DNA of 20,935 nucleotides from assembly GCA_964391305.1 (NCBI GenBank), contig CAYMJO010000012.1, forward strand, positions 1-20,935. Reading direction: 5' to 3'. Below are positions 1 through 7,946 of the stretch, one piece after another. The notes under the pieces were generated by a model. That model ran no database searches. It was not told the origin of the DNA and saw only the letters and a list, made by a program, of their open reading frames with translations. Position 1 is the stretch's first letter. Each line of letters starts with the position of its first letter. Position numbers and translations under genes: made by a program. Origin of the DNA: CAYMJO01 sp964391305 (GTDB taxonomy: Bacteria > Patescibacteriota > CALEFQ01).

Positions 1-53
1 AGTAGGACATTTCTAAATCCTTGGAAGTAGGACATTTCTATTTCCCGTTGACA
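1..53. mobile_element. Insertion-sequence tip, left edge (IS481/IS3-like, body outside window)
   Basis: Positions 1-53 are the exact reverse complement of 20881-20933, and identity stops abruptly at both inner ends. Read toward the element, each tip begins TGTCAACGGG, so the inner boundary is the TGT/ACA terminus typical of IS481-type elements. Inside the tip a 15-bp unit (AGTAGGACATTTCTA) occurs twice, at 1-15 and 26-40, with a 25-bp period. Such subterminal repeats often bind transposase. No transposase gene is in the window. The family assignment rests only on the terminal bases and is tentative. The tip also carries an outward TTGACA at 48-53. Confidence 0.6.
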
Positions 54-69
54 TTCCACCAAAAACGGC

Positions 70-97
70 TTGACAAAAATTTGGATTTGTATAGAAT
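70..97 (+). promoter_or_regulatory. Sigma-70 promoter of the 63-codon ORF unit
   Basis: A perfect TTGACA at 70-75 is followed after 16 bp by TAGAAT at 92-97. The start of transcription would be near 104, about 62 nt before the ATG at 166. The -35 box lies 16 bp inside the insertion-sequence tip. Confidence 0.65.
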
Positions 98-165
98 AAG
101 CTAATTCCGTTCTTTTCAATTCAACCAATTCACCAAAGCTAACCCCCAAAGAAAGAGAAAAAAAC

Positions 166-357
166 ATGGAAACGCAAATTTTAATACTAACGGAAGCTCA
201 AAAAGAACAAAAAAGGCAAAATACAGAAACAGAACTAGTCATCGAAGAGCTAATGTTCTTCGAAGGAAAGAAAGAAAAATGGCACGGCAAGCGGAGAATC
301 TGGAGGAAGTGGTTTATGAGAGCGGAACAAAATGGTGAACAAAATAGTCACCATTAG
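166..357 (+). CDS. Small hypothetical basic protein (63 aa)
   Basis: I do not recognise this short ORF and can assign no function. It encodes 63 residues. The first half is acidic/polar and likely helical (Glu, Gln and Lys rich). The second half is strongly basic and aromatic, with a HGKRRIWRKWF stretch, and the protein ends in two histidines. There is no signal peptide or membrane segment. The case for its being real is context: it sits between a good promoter (70-97) and a strong hairpin terminator that begins 12 nt after the stop codon, so this looks like a self-contained monocistronic unit. The purine-rich AAAGAAAGAG lies 8-17 nt before the ATG. The alternative is that the transcript is a small regulatory RNA and the ORF is incidental. 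Confidence 0.45.
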   Translation: METQILILTEAQKEQKRQNTETELVIEELMFFEGKKEKWHGKRRIWRKWFMRAEQNGEQNSHH

Positions 358-369
358 TTATTACTTAGT

Positions 370-431
370 AGTTCATTTTTCGCCCATAGTTCTATAACTA
401 TGGGGGAGCCTGAAAAATGAACTATTTTTTT
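370..431 (+). terminator. Intrinsic terminator of the 63-codon ORF unit
   Basis: An outer perfect 12-bp stem (370-381 with 412-423) encloses an inner perfect 9-bp stem CCCATAGTT/AACTATGGG (383-391 with 396-404) with a 4-nt loop. A tract of seven T (425-431) follows almost at once. A 7-nt bulge (405-411) separates the stems on the 3' side. Confidence 0.8.
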
Positions 432-561
432 ATAAAAAGAACAATTTAAAATCTCTGAATTTTGCCGAAGCAGAAAGAAAAAACTGATATTTTTCCCACG
501 GCAGGCTTGCGCCTGTTCTCCAACTGCCTCTATAATACAATAATACCACGTTTTCATCCAA
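432..561. other. AT-rich intergenic leader upstream of yebC, with a small GC hairpin
   Basis: No credible gene is visible between the terminator and the yebC promoter. A reverse-strand ORF spanning 354-674 crosses the terminator hairpin and is judged spurious. A GC-rich patch can fold as CAGGC-ttgc-GCCTG (502-515) or as GGCAG/CTGCC (500-504 with 524-528). A TATAAT follows at 531-536 with a poor -35 (TTGCGC at 507-512, 18-bp spacer), so a second weak promoter is possible. Confidence 0.4.
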
Positions 562-590
562 TTGACAAAATTGTTTTGAAATACTAAAAT
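562..590 (+). promoter_or_regulatory. Sigma-70 promoter of yebC-ruvC
   Basis: TTGACA at 562-567, a 17-bp spacer and TAAAAT at 585-590 form a near-consensus promoter. Transcription would begin near 597, about 42 nt before the yebC ATG. The leader between has no Shine-Dalgarno motif. This may be the main promoter for everything up to 10678, since I see no good internal promoter and the gaps are short. Confidence 0.7.
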
Positions 591-638
591 TAGGCTGTAA
601 ACAAGCTTAACATTTAAAAAATATTTTAGCTTTTTAAT

Positions 639-1355
639 ATGTCCGGCCATTCCAAATGGGCGACAATCAAGCATAAAAAAGGCGCGATCGACGCGAAGCG
701 CGGCGCGGTTTTTACAAAGGCGGCAAAAATGATCACGATAGCGGCAAAAGAAGGCGGAGGCGATCCTGAATCCAATTTCAAGCTTAGGCTCGCGATCGAG
801 AAGGCAAGATCGGTCAATATGCCAAAAGACAACATCGCGCGGGCAATAGGAAAGGGTACGGGCGAAATCAAAGGAGCAACGATTGAGCCACTAAAAATAG
901 AAGCGTACGCCGCGGGAGGAGCCGCTTTTATCGTCGAGGCAATCACGGACAACAAGAACAGAACGCTTGGTGAAATCAGAAATATCATCACAAGACACGG
1001 AGGCAAGATGGCGGAATCAGGAAGCGTCGCGTTCCAGTTTGACAAGATTGGAATAATAAGAATCTCGGACAAAATCGAACTCGCCAAAAAAGAAGAGATC
1101 GAGCTCGCGGCAATCGACGCGGGAGCAAGCGATTTGAAAAGCAGTGATGAAACAATTGAAATTTTTACAAAGCCTGAAGAACTCGAAGGCGTGAAAAATA
1201 ATTTAAAAAATGTTAAAATAGACAGTGCGGAGATCGAACTGGTTCCGAAGAATCGCGTGGAGCTTTCACCGGCAGACAAAGCAAAGATAGAAAAGCTATT
1301 TGAAGAGCTTGGAAACCATGAAGATGTGAATGAAATATATAGCACCACAAACTAA
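639..1355 (+). CDS. yebC: YebC/PmpR-family protein (238 aa)
   Basis: A full-length member of the YebC/PmpR/TACO1 family. It starts with the family's hallmark MSGHSKWATIKHKKGAIDAK, followed by the conserved region around KEGGGDPESN and NMPKDNIARAI. The length of 238 residues is normal. Family members are cytosolic and have been described both as DNA-binding transcriptional regulators and as factors that help ribosomes through difficult peptide stretches; the sequence cannot tell which applies here. Its stop codon overlaps the ruvC start by one base (TAATG at 1353-1357), so the two are translationally coupled. Adjacency of yebC and ruvC is conserved in many bacteria. ruvA and ruvB do not follow here. 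No Shine-Dalgarno motif precedes the ATG. Confidence 0.96.
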   Translation: MSGHSKWATIKHKKGAIDAKRGAVFTKAAKMITIAAKEGGGDPESNFKLRLAIEKARSVNMPKDNIARAIGKGTGEIKGATIEPLKIEAYAAGGAAFIVEAITDNKNRTLGEIRNIITRHGGKMAESGSVAFQFDKIGIIRISDKIELAKKEEIELAAIDAGASDLKSSDETIEIFTKPEELEGVKNNLKNVKIDSAEIELVPKNRVELSPADKAKIEKLFEELGNHEDVNEIYSTTN

Positions 1356-1831
1356 TGAGAACAATTCTTGGAATAGATCCTGGCACCGCGACAACTGGAT
1401 ACGCCGTCTTAAAAATTTTTAAAAAAGAACCAACGCTTATCGAGTATGGATGTATTAAAACAAACGCACGGCTTAAACTTCCCGAAAGACTTTTAATCAT
1501 TTCCAAAGATTTAAAAAAAATCATCTCGAAACACAAACCAAAAGAAATCGCGGTCGAGGAAATCTTCTTCGCAAAAAACGCCAAGACGGCGATTTCCGTC
1601 GGACACGCGAGAGGAGCGATACTCTTAACCGCGCGCGAAAAAAAATTAAAAATTTTCGAATACACGCCGCTTCAGACAAAACAGGCTGTCACCGGTTACG
1701 GGCGAGCGACAAAACACCAGATGCAACACATGGTAAAGTCCATCTTAAAACTAGACCGCATTCCAAAACCGGATGATGCCGCGGACGCAATAGCCATCGC
1801 ACTGTGCCATCTTAATAGCACCAAGCACTAA
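1355..1831 (+). CDS. ruvC: Holliday junction resolvase RuvC (158 aa)
   Basis: Endonuclease that cuts Holliday junctions symmetrically during recombination and repair, normally as a dimer working with RuvAB. The RNase H-like fold's catalytic acids are all visible: D8 in ILGIDPGTATTGY, E68 in IAVEEIFF, and D141 and D144 in PDDAADAIA. The conserved AKNAKTAISVGHARGA segment (73-88) and the QVKQ-like segment (QTKQAVTGYGRA, 107-118) are present. The length of 158 residues matches the family. Translation is coupled to yebC by the overlapping TAATG. The next gene starts only 38 nt after the stop, and the spacer holds an imperfect inverted repeat (1823-1834 with 1856-1867), so read-through into the ATP-grasp cluster is plausible. 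Confidence 0.96.
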   Translation: MRTILGIDPGTATTGYAVLKIFKKEPTLIEYGCIKTNARLKLPERLLIISKDLKKIISKHKPKEIAVEEIFFAKNAKTAISVGHARGAILLTAREKKLKIFEYTPLQTKQAVTGYGRATKHQMQHMVKSILKLDRIPKPDDAADAIAIALCHLNSTKH

Positions 1832-1867
1832 GCTACTTTTAAAAAGAAAGCTTAGAGCTTAGTACTT
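1823..1867. repeat. Inverted repeat and 7-bp tandem duplication between ruvC and the PKD-7TM gene
   Basis: AAGCACTAAGCT (1823-1834) pairs with AGCTTAGTACTT (1856-1867) at 11 of 12 positions. Within it AGCTTAG is tandemly duplicated (1849-1855 and 1856-1862). A similar 7-bp duplication, CATAGAG, lies across the end of the next gene (3409-3422). The hairpin has no T-tract, so it may be an mRNA processing or attenuation structure or slippage debris. Confidence 0.4.
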
Positions 1868-1869
1868 AT

Positions 1870-3420
1870 ATGAATAAACGATTCCTGACAATATTATTAT
1901 CTATAACAGCTATTATTTTGACAGCCTGTTTCGTCGTGCCTGCAATAGCGCAGGAAATAGAAAAACCAGCGCCGGAGGGAACGGAGGAACTGCCGAAACG
2001 CCTCCTTGAAGCCGTAGCCGGCGAAGACCAAAACGTACCAGTCGGAAGCAAGGTAATCTTCGACGGATCAAAGTCGGTAAATTCAAAGGATGGAGAACTT
2101 AAATACACATGGGATTTTGGAGATGGAACCATAGTTGAGGGAGTAAACGAACTGCATATTTACAATGAGCCGGGAACTTATAAGGTGCTCCTGACTGTCA
2201 ATAATGGAGAGGAGCAAAACACCGACGAACTCATCGTGTCGGTATATGAAAACCTTGTTATATTAATCACAGACAAAACTCCCGACGAAGAAAAACTCCG
2301 AGAGATAGAACATTTCGCGGCAAGAGAGGGAGTTTTGATAATACGAATTCAGGACTTAAGCGGTCAACCAGACTACATCGCTGTGGAAGAATTCGCAAAG
2401 AAGCTCGCGGAAGAAAAGACCAACCTGCAAAAATCAGGTATTATCATAGACTGGACTAGCGGAAGCGTCGGTCTGAATGCTCTGACAAAATTCGCGCAGA
2501 AAGCAGAAAAAATAGAAGAGCTTGATTTCACTCACAAGGTGATAGTCTCCATAACAAACAAACCTTCGGTAACATCCAGAATCGCGCAACAAACATTTGA
2601 TATTCTTAAACCTGAATACATTCTGCTCACCGGAGACTCCGCGCTGCATCCCATCATTACGGCCAAAACATCCGAGAATGTCTTAAAAGAAGTCAGAACA
2701 TCTTTTATAGACTACAAGCTGATCGGAATTCACAGCGAACGCAGCATCAAAAAGCTTGGCTGGACAAATTTTCTCTCGTACGCCATAAATTTCATGGTAA
2801 ACAAGGGAGTACCCATAAACACAATTCTCCTGATACTGATGATACCGGTTATCGCGACAATAGTCGCATTCGCCCGCCAAGTGATAGGCATCAAAGCTTT
2901 TGGTATCTATATCCCCTCAATTATTACATTAGCTCTTCTCGTAACAGGAATAAAATACGGGCTTGCGATATTCATAATAGTCCTTGTTGTAGCCACACTT
3001 ATAAGATTTTTGATGAAATATCTGAAAATTCTCTATCTGCCGCGCATGGCAATAATGTTGACGGTTCTGGCATTCACAATCCTTGCGATGTTCGCATTCG
3101 GCGCAATGACAATGCGAACCGGATTTATCGCAATATCAATATTTCCAATCATTATAATAACAATCTTGGCGGAAGAATTTGTAAAAGCCCAGATTGAAAA
3201 AGGCCTCTCCTCCGCGATTCAACTCGCGATAGAAACCCTCATAATTTCTGTGCTCTGTTACTATCTAGTCAGCTGGGAAGATTTAAGAACGTTCTTTTTA
3301 AGCTATCCCGAAACAATTCTCCTAACGCTCGCTATAAATTATTTCCTCGGCAAATGGACCGGACTACGCGTTTTCGAATACTTTAGATTCAAAGAACTGC
3401 GAAAAAAACATAGAGCATAG
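1870..3420 (+). CDS. Secreted PKD-domain protein with 7TM_transglut-type membrane region (516 aa)
   Basis: Order of parts: signal sequence 1-27; PKD domain about 46-126 with the signature WDFGDG at 81-86 and the YNEPGTYKVLLTV strand; an alpha/beta segment about 128-300 I cannot assign; then seven hydrophobic helices from about 317 to 494. The helical part carries features of the '7 transmembrane helices usually fused to an inactive transglutaminase' family (PF14402): GVPINTILLILMIPVIATI, AFARQVIGIKAFGIYIPS and the LPRMAIMLT loop. In proteobacterial relatives the extracytoplasmic part is an inactive transglutaminase; here a PKD domain and the alpha/beta segment occupy that place. The signal may be lipoprotein-type (LTAC, Cys20 fits a lipobox) or be cut after AIA27. 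A basic C-terminus (RFKELRKKHRA) fits a cytoplasmic end. In known operons this family sits beside an ATP-grasp ligase and a RimB-like protease, exactly as here. I infer a membrane anchor or sensor for the cluster. Confidence 0.88.
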   Translation: MNKRFLTILLSITAIILTACFVVPAIAQEIEKPAPEGTEELPKRLLEAVAGEDQNVPVGSKVIFDGSKSVNSKDGELKYTWDFGDGTIVEGVNELHIYNEPGTYKVLLTVNNGEEQNTDELIVSVYENLVILITDKTPDEEKLREIEHFAAREGVLIIRIQDLSGQPDYIAVEEFAKKLAEEKTNLQKSGIIIDWTSGSVGLNALTKFAQKAEKIEELDFTHKVIVSITNKPSVTSRIAQQTFDILKPEYILLTGDSALHPIITAKTSENVLKEVRTSFIDYKLIGIHSERSIKKLGWTNFLSYAINFMVNKGVPINTILLILMIPVIATIVAFARQVIGIKAFGIYIPSIITLALLVTGIKYGLAIFIIVLVVATLIRFLMKYLKILYLPRMAIMLTVLAFTILAMFAFGAMTMRTGFIAISIFPIIIITILAEEFVKAQIEKGLSSAIQLAIETLIISVLCYYLVSWEDLRTFFLSYPETILLTLAINYFLGKWTGLRVFEYFRFKELRKKHRA

Positions 3421-3473
3421 AGCCTAAGCCAATTCACTCTAAACTTTATGTTCCAGCTCTAATCCATAAGCTC

Positions 3474-5876
3474 ATGTCTAGCCAAATTCTCGGGATGAAT
3501 GCACGCAACCTATTGTACATTCATCCCTCAAACAAACGTCGTGCCATAAGAATTGCGGATTCGAAGCTCAAGACAAAACTTGTGCTCGAGAACGCAGATA
3601 TCCCAACCCCAAAACTTTTGGGGGTTATTAAAAATACAAAACAACTCGAGAAATTTGACTGGCAAAGCCTCCCGGAAAGTTTCGCACTCAAACCAAACGG
3701 CGGCATGGGCGGAGAAGGAATAGTCGTTATAACCAAAAAGAGTCAAGATGAAACAGGAGAGGCGATATGGCTTGATACGGACGGACAGAAATGGACCAAG
3801 GAAAGTTTCAAAAAACATATCATGAATATTTTGGATGGAAACTTTTCCCTGCACAACACGCCCGACATAGCCTTCTTTGAAAAGAAACTGCTCATACATA
3901 AATCTTTTAGAAAGTTCACCTATAAAGGCGTTCCTGACATTAGGGTTATCGTTTACAACAATATACCAATAATGGCTATGGTTCGTCTTCCCACCAAATG
4001 GTCCTCTGGAAAAGCCAATATGATGCAGGGAGCAGTCGGTGTCGGCATAGATATGGCAAGCGGGGTTACAACATCCTCATCTATTAAAAAACCTATCAGA
4101 AAATTTATCAGCAAACATCCAGACACCGCTCAAGATCTTGAGGGTTTTGAAGTTCCATATTGGGATGAAATATTGGAAACATCCATACGTTGCCAGAAGA
4201 TCACCGGCATTGGTTATCTTGGAGTTGATGTCGCCATAGATGAAAAAAACGGGCCAATGATATTCGAGCTGAACGCAAGACCGGGACTTGAAATCCAAAA
4301 TGTAAACCGAGCCCCGCTAGCAACTCGGCTAAGAAGAGTCGAAGGGCTTGAAGTCAATTCGGTGGAGAAAGGAGTTCGTCTCGCCAAAGAGCTTTTTGGA
4401 GGACGATTCAAAAAAAGAGAGGAAGACATTTCAAGAAAAACGGTTATAGGCACGACTGAACAAATTGATATAATTTCTCCTGACGGATCCCGCAGCAGGG
4501 TCCTCGCAAAAATCGATACTGGCGCGGGACTCTCCTCTATTTACACTGACCTTTCAGAAAAACTCGGGCTGAAAAAAATGAACGAGAGCATAACTATCAA
4601 AAAACCTACTGGGAAAACAAAAAGACCTCTCGTAGAGCTGACATTTAGCGTAGGGGGAGAAAAAATCGCGACCAAGGCATCGCTTATCGAAAGAGATCAG
4701 GCGAAATATCCCGTAATTCTCGGCCGGAGAGACACTAAAAATTTCCTCATTGATCCTTCAAAAAAAGAAGAGCCCACAACGACAAAGAATAAGAAAATCG
4801 ATTATAAAAAAATCGACGAGATTATCACAAACACGAATAAAAAGCTTCCCCATCTTTCGCACCTTGTCCCAATAAATTTCAACGAGGAACGGAAAAAATT
4901 TTTCAAAGAAAAAAATTATAATCCGCAATTTACATACGAAGCTCCATTCGCGAACGATCTGGATTTGCTAAGAACTCGTCTGGAAAAAATCAAGCTTGAC
5001 AATTCTGTCCTTGGAAAAATTTTTGATAAAAAAAAGAGCGAGGTCCAAAAAAAAATCGAGCTTATACAATCAATTGGCAAAGAGGACTTTACAAAAAAAT
5101 CGATTGCGCTCCACGGCGAGCCGTCCGACGAGCTCATAGAATACGCAAGTGGGAACTTTGAAAACAAAAACATATCAAAAAAAGTAGAATCCTTTCTGTC
5201 ATTTGGAGAGACTTTGAAAATAATAAAAAACAAGCTGGATGATACAGGAATAAAATACAAGCTTGTTACAGCAAACGAATTGCCCGCAAGAATAAAAATA
5301 ACAACAACAGAAAAAATCACCCTAATAAACATAAGAAACGATGTAAAGTTTAAAAAAAACGATCTTTTGGGCACGCTGGCTCACGAAATAGACACGCATC
5401 TTTTCAGACATGAAAATGGTAAATTACAGCCGTACAAAATATTCTCGGAGGGATTCGCAGAATACCAGACGACGGAAGAAGGACTGGCAGTTTACAACAA
5501 AGAACGCAATTACAAAAATCCAAGAAAGTTCGACACAAAAGCTCTGAACGTGCTAGCCATAAAAGATGCCCTCACGGAATCCTTCTGCGATGTTTACAAA
5601 AATTTAAGAAAACTTGGCGTTCTTCCAAAGACAGCTTTTGGCATCACATACAAAACCAAGCGTGGGCTTTCAGACACCTCGAAAGCAGGCGCGTTCACCA
5701 AAAATTATATTTATCTGAAAGGGAAATTAATGATAGACGAATTTATAAAAAATGGCGGGGATTTGAGAAAACTTTACATCGGCAAAATAGGCATTGGCGA
5801 CCTCGTCGGCGTATCCAAAATGGAAGGAATAAAAAAGGCAAAATATCTGCCCGATTGGCTAAAGGATAAAAAATAG
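3474..5876 (+). CDS. Fusion: ATP-grasp amino-acid ligase + RimB-like retropepsin domain + DUF1704/MATCAP metallopeptidase (800 aa)
   Basis: Three domains in one cytosolic chain. Residues 5-310 match the alpha-L-glutamate-ligase-like ATP-grasp group (PF14397 type): GMNARNLLYI, K73 and the glycine loop 75-82, VPDIRVIV (153-160), GAVGVGID (186-193), and the metal-binding ELNARPG (265-271). Residues about 328-428 match the RimB-type 'ATP-dependent zinc protease' domain (PF05618), a retropepsin-like fold, with catalytic-type D348-T-G-A351 and ILGRRD / LIDPS further on. Residues about 440-795 match DUF1704 (PF08014): NFNEERKKFF, YNPQFTYEAP, HEIDTH at 637-642 and EEGLA at 668-672, giving zinc ligands H637, H642 and probably E669, with E638 catalytic. 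The start at 3474 keeps the ILGMN lead-in seen in relatives. Ligase and DUF1704 in one chain suggest addition and removal of amino acids on one target. The substrate is unknown. Confidence 0.92.
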   Translation: MSSQILGMNARNLLYIHPSNKRRAIRIADSKLKTKLVLENADIPTPKLLGVIKNTKQLEKFDWQSLPESFALKPNGGMGGEGIVVITKKSQDETGEAIWLDTDGQKWTKESFKKHIMNILDGNFSLHNTPDIAFFEKKLLIHKSFRKFTYKGVPDIRVIVYNNIPIMAMVRLPTKWSSGKANMMQGAVGVGIDMASGVTTSSSIKKPIRKFISKHPDTAQDLEGFEVPYWDEILETSIRCQKITGIGYLGVDVAIDEKNGPMIFELNARPGLEIQNVNRAPLATRLRRVEGLEVNSVEKGVRLAKELFGGRFKKREEDISRKTVIGTTEQIDIISPDGSRSRVLAKIDTGAGLSSIYTDLSEKLGLKKMNESITIKKPTGKTKRPLVELTFSVGGEKIATKASLIERDQAKYPVILGRRDTKNFLIDPSKKEEPTTTKNKKIDYKKIDEIITNTNKKLPHLSHLVPINFNEERKKFFKEKNYNPQFTYEAPFANDLDLLRTRLEKIKLDNSVLGKIFDKKKSEVQKKIELIQSIGKEDFTKKSIALHGEPSDELIEYASGNFENKNISKKVESFLSFGETLKIIKNKLDDTGIKYKLVTANELPARIKITTTEKITLINIRNDVKFKKNDLLGTLAHEIDTHLFRHENGKLQPYKIFSEGFAEYQTTEEGLAVYNKERNYKNPRKFDTKALNVLAIKDALTESFCDVYKNLRKLGVLPKTAFGITYKTKRGLSDTSKAGAFTKNYIYLKGKLMIDEFIKNGGDLRKLYIGKIGIGDLVGVSKMEGIKKAKYLPDWLKDKK

Positions 5877-5905
5877 CCAATGACATTTTCTTAATTTACA
5901 GCATT

Positions 5906-6925
5906 ATGAAAAATAACCCGAAAGAATACTTTTCCATCGAGGATTTTGAAAAATACAAAACTTCATATCTAACAACACGCTCGATAATCGACGAGGCTTT
6001 AAGACGAAATATCAATGTGGAAATTCTTGATCGTGATAAAAATATACAATTGGAAAAAGGTGGAGTGATAAGACGATTTTATACATCGACGACTTCCCTC
6101 ACCGATCCCGTTGGAATCCGTATTGCAAGCAACAAAGAAAGCTCCCGTACATTACTTAAAAAAAACGACGTGCCTACACCACAATACGTTTATCTGGAAT
6201 TCAACGAACCCCTTCCTCAAAGATTGCCTCTAAAATTCCCCGTGGTGATAAAGCCCGCCGAAGGAACTTCAGGCGGAAAGGGAGTTTTTACGAACATAGA
6301 AAATTACAGCGAGTTAAAAAAACATTATTCCATTGTCAAAAAAATCGCAGCGACGCATAAATCGGGAATTTTAATAGAAGAACTGGTAGACGGGGAAGAC
6401 TTCAGAGCGCTGGTCATAAATTTCAAGGACGTGAAGATCATCAAAAGAATTCCCGCGCATGTAGTCGGAGATGGAAAATCGACCGTGAAAGAATTGTTAT
6501 TGAGAAAAAATCAGGATCCCCGCCGTGGAGACAGTTATTCCTTTCCAATGTTCAAAATAAAAATGAATGACGAGGTGAAAAGAACTCTGGCAAAAAAGGA
6601 ATTGACTTTTGATTCCGTGCCATCGAGCAAAGAAACAGTCTTTTTAAGAAAAAACGCAAACCTAACAACCGGCGGAGAGACCAACGAGATTACAGACACG
6701 GTACCAAACGAAACCATACAGATGTGCAAAAAAATAGCGGTAGCCGTCAATCTCAATATAGTCGGCATTGATATTATATCGCAAGATATTTCAAAACCTC
6801 TGTCTCAAAACAATGGAAAAATTATAGAAATAAATGATAATCCCGGCTTCAACGGATTTCTGTTTCCAACGAAAGGTAAAAGCTACAACCCATCCGAAAA
6901 AATAGTACAAATGCTTTTTAAATAA
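5906..6925 (+). CDS. Cyanophycin-synthetase-like ATP-grasp ligase, first paralogue (339 aa)
   Basis: A stand-alone ATP-grasp enzyme that resembles the ATP-grasp domain of cyanophycin synthetase (CphA) and the related GshF domain. It lacks the Mur-ligase-like half and CphA's N-terminal domain. Visible landmarks: K116 in FPVVIKPAEG, glycine loop 119-126, ILIEELVDGEDFRALV (155-170), RIPAHVVGDGKSTVKELL (181-198), DPRRG (204-208), SVPSS (237-241), TTGGETNEITD (254-264), GIDI with D289, and the metal-binding EINDNPG (308-314). Such enzymes activate a carboxylate as an acyl-phosphate and join it to an amine, forming peptide or isopeptide bonds in the cytosol. The gene starts 29 nt after the fusion gene and ends 8 nt before the next paralogue. 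Acceptor and donor are unknown. No Shine-Dalgarno motif. Confidence 0.9.
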   Translation: MKNNPKEYFSIEDFEKYKTSYLTTRSIIDEALRRNINVEILDRDKNIQLEKGGVIRRFYTSTTSLTDPVGIRIASNKESSRTLLKKNDVPTPQYVYLEFNEPLPQRLPLKFPVVIKPAEGTSGGKGVFTNIENYSELKKHYSIVKKIAATHKSGILIEELVDGEDFRALVINFKDVKIIKRIPAHVVGDGKSTVKELLLRKNQDPRRGDSYSFPMFKIKMNDEVKRTLAKKELTFDSVPSSKETVFLRKNANLTTGGETNEITDTVPNETIQMCKKIAVAVNLNIVGIDIISQDISKPLSQNNGKIIEINDNPGFNGFLFPTKGKSYNPSEKIVQMLFK

Positions 6926-6933
6926 AATAAGAA

Positions 6934-7935
6934 ATGCCAACCAAGAATAAAAATATAGACTGGTTCGAATGTCTTGAACAAGACATGGTTATTTTAACAA
7001 AAACTGCCCAAAAAAATGGATTGGATGTCGAAGTTCTAATGCCCAAAAAAAGTCTCATCAGACTAAGCCTTAATGGGAAAAGCATATTGATAAAAGCCAC
7101 CAAATTTCCAACGACATCAAGTGTCGCACGCTCGATGGCAGATGATAAAGCGGTCACCTATTATTTCCTCAAAAGAGCCGGCATCCATATACCAAAAAGC
7201 AAAGTTGTAAACAGCGTGGAAGAAGGAATCAAAATTGCCGACAAAATACCGTCGCCTTGGGTCATAAAGCCCATTGTCGGATCCGGAGGAAAAAATATAA
7301 CGGCCCATATAAAAAATTCCGAGGATATCAGAAACACTCTCAAAAACATACTCGCAAATTCAGAAGAAGCCATTATACAAAACTGGATAGATGGCGACGA
7401 TTTCAGAATACTGATCGTCAACGGCAAATATGCCGCGGCATTGCAAAGAATTCCAGCCTCCATCACCGCGGACGGAAAACACACTATAAAAAAGCTTATA
7501 GAAATTGAGAATAAAAAAGATTATAGGGCAAAAGACTATTCAAAACCTTTAAAAACAATTTATCTTGATGAAGAAATAAAAAGAAAACTCGAAGAAGCCG
7601 GACTTTCTTTAGATTCAATCCCAAAAAAATCCGACCATATACAACTGCGCTTCCGGGCAAACCATGCACTTGGAGGATCTACAAAAGACGCAACAGATAT
7701 TGTACATCCCCAAACCAGAAAGCTTTCGGAAAAAGCCGCGAAAATACTAGATTTAAACTTTGCTGGAATTGACATCTTGGCAAAAGACATAAAAAAGCCC
7801 CTCGACGAAAAAAACGGGGTCATAAATGAAGTAAACGCGACTCCGCTAATATATTTTCACCATCTCCCAACGGAAGGAAAATCAAGAGACGTGGCAAGCA
7901 AAATAATCGAGTTTCTAAAAGAAAAAGCTTTTTAA
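6934..7935 (+). CDS. Cyanophycin-synthetase-like ATP-grasp ligase, second paralogue (333 aa)
   Basis: Same architecture as its upstream neighbour but clearly diverged. Landmarks: K112 in WVIKPIVGSGGKN, glycine loop 114-121, RIPASITADGKHTIKKLI (172-189), SIPKK (228-232), LGGSTKDATDIVHP (246-259), GIDI with D280, and EVNATPL (299-305). One deviation stands out: the position that carries acidic residues in the neighbour (EEL at 158-160) reads QNWIDG here (149-154), so nucleotide contacts may differ. The N-terminal part has ATKFPTTSSVARSMADDKAVT, close to the third paralogue's ASRFPFLSAVSSSIACDKEMT, so paralogues two and three are nearer to each other in this part than to the first. The end EVNATPL lacks the NDAPG-type glycine. 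Probably an active ligase with its own specificity, but less certain than the other two. Confidence 0.88.
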   Translation: MPTKNKNIDWFECLEQDMVILTKTAQKNGLDVEVLMPKKSLIRLSLNGKSILIKATKFPTTSSVARSMADDKAVTYYFLKRAGIHIPKSKVVNSVEEGIKIADKIPSPWVIKPIVGSGGKNITAHIKNSEDIRNTLKNILANSEEAIIQNWIDGDDFRILIVNGKYAAALQRIPASITADGKHTIKKLIEIENKKDYRAKDYSKPLKTIYLDEEIKRKLEEAGLSLDSIPKKSDHIQLRFRANHALGGSTKDATDIVHPQTRKLSEKAAKILDLNFAGIDILAKDIKKPLDEKNGVINEVNATPLIYFHHLPTEGKSRDVASKIIEFLKEKAF

Positions 7936-7946
7936 ATAAAAAATAA

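Noticed and set aside
1..53. Possible CRISPR-like repeat at the window edge (15-bp unit twice with 25-bp period)
   Set aside because: Only two units, no spacer-length variation and no cas genes. The same block recurs inverted at the other edge, which fits element tips better.
354..674. Reverse-strand open frame of 106 codons in the yebC leader
   Set aside because: It runs through the terminator hairpin (370-431) and the yebC promoter, and has no recognisable features.
626..1348. Reverse-strand open frame of 240 codons opposite yebC
   Set aside because: It is a shadow of yebC. The predicted peptide is a Ser/Phe/Ile-rich low-complexity sequence with no family features, while the forward frame is a clear full-length YebC.
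5906..6925. Calling the ATP-grasp genes cyanophycin synthetase or RimK outright
   Set aside because: They lack the Mur-ligase half needed for cyanophycin synthesis and differ from RimK. Only the domain family can be supported.
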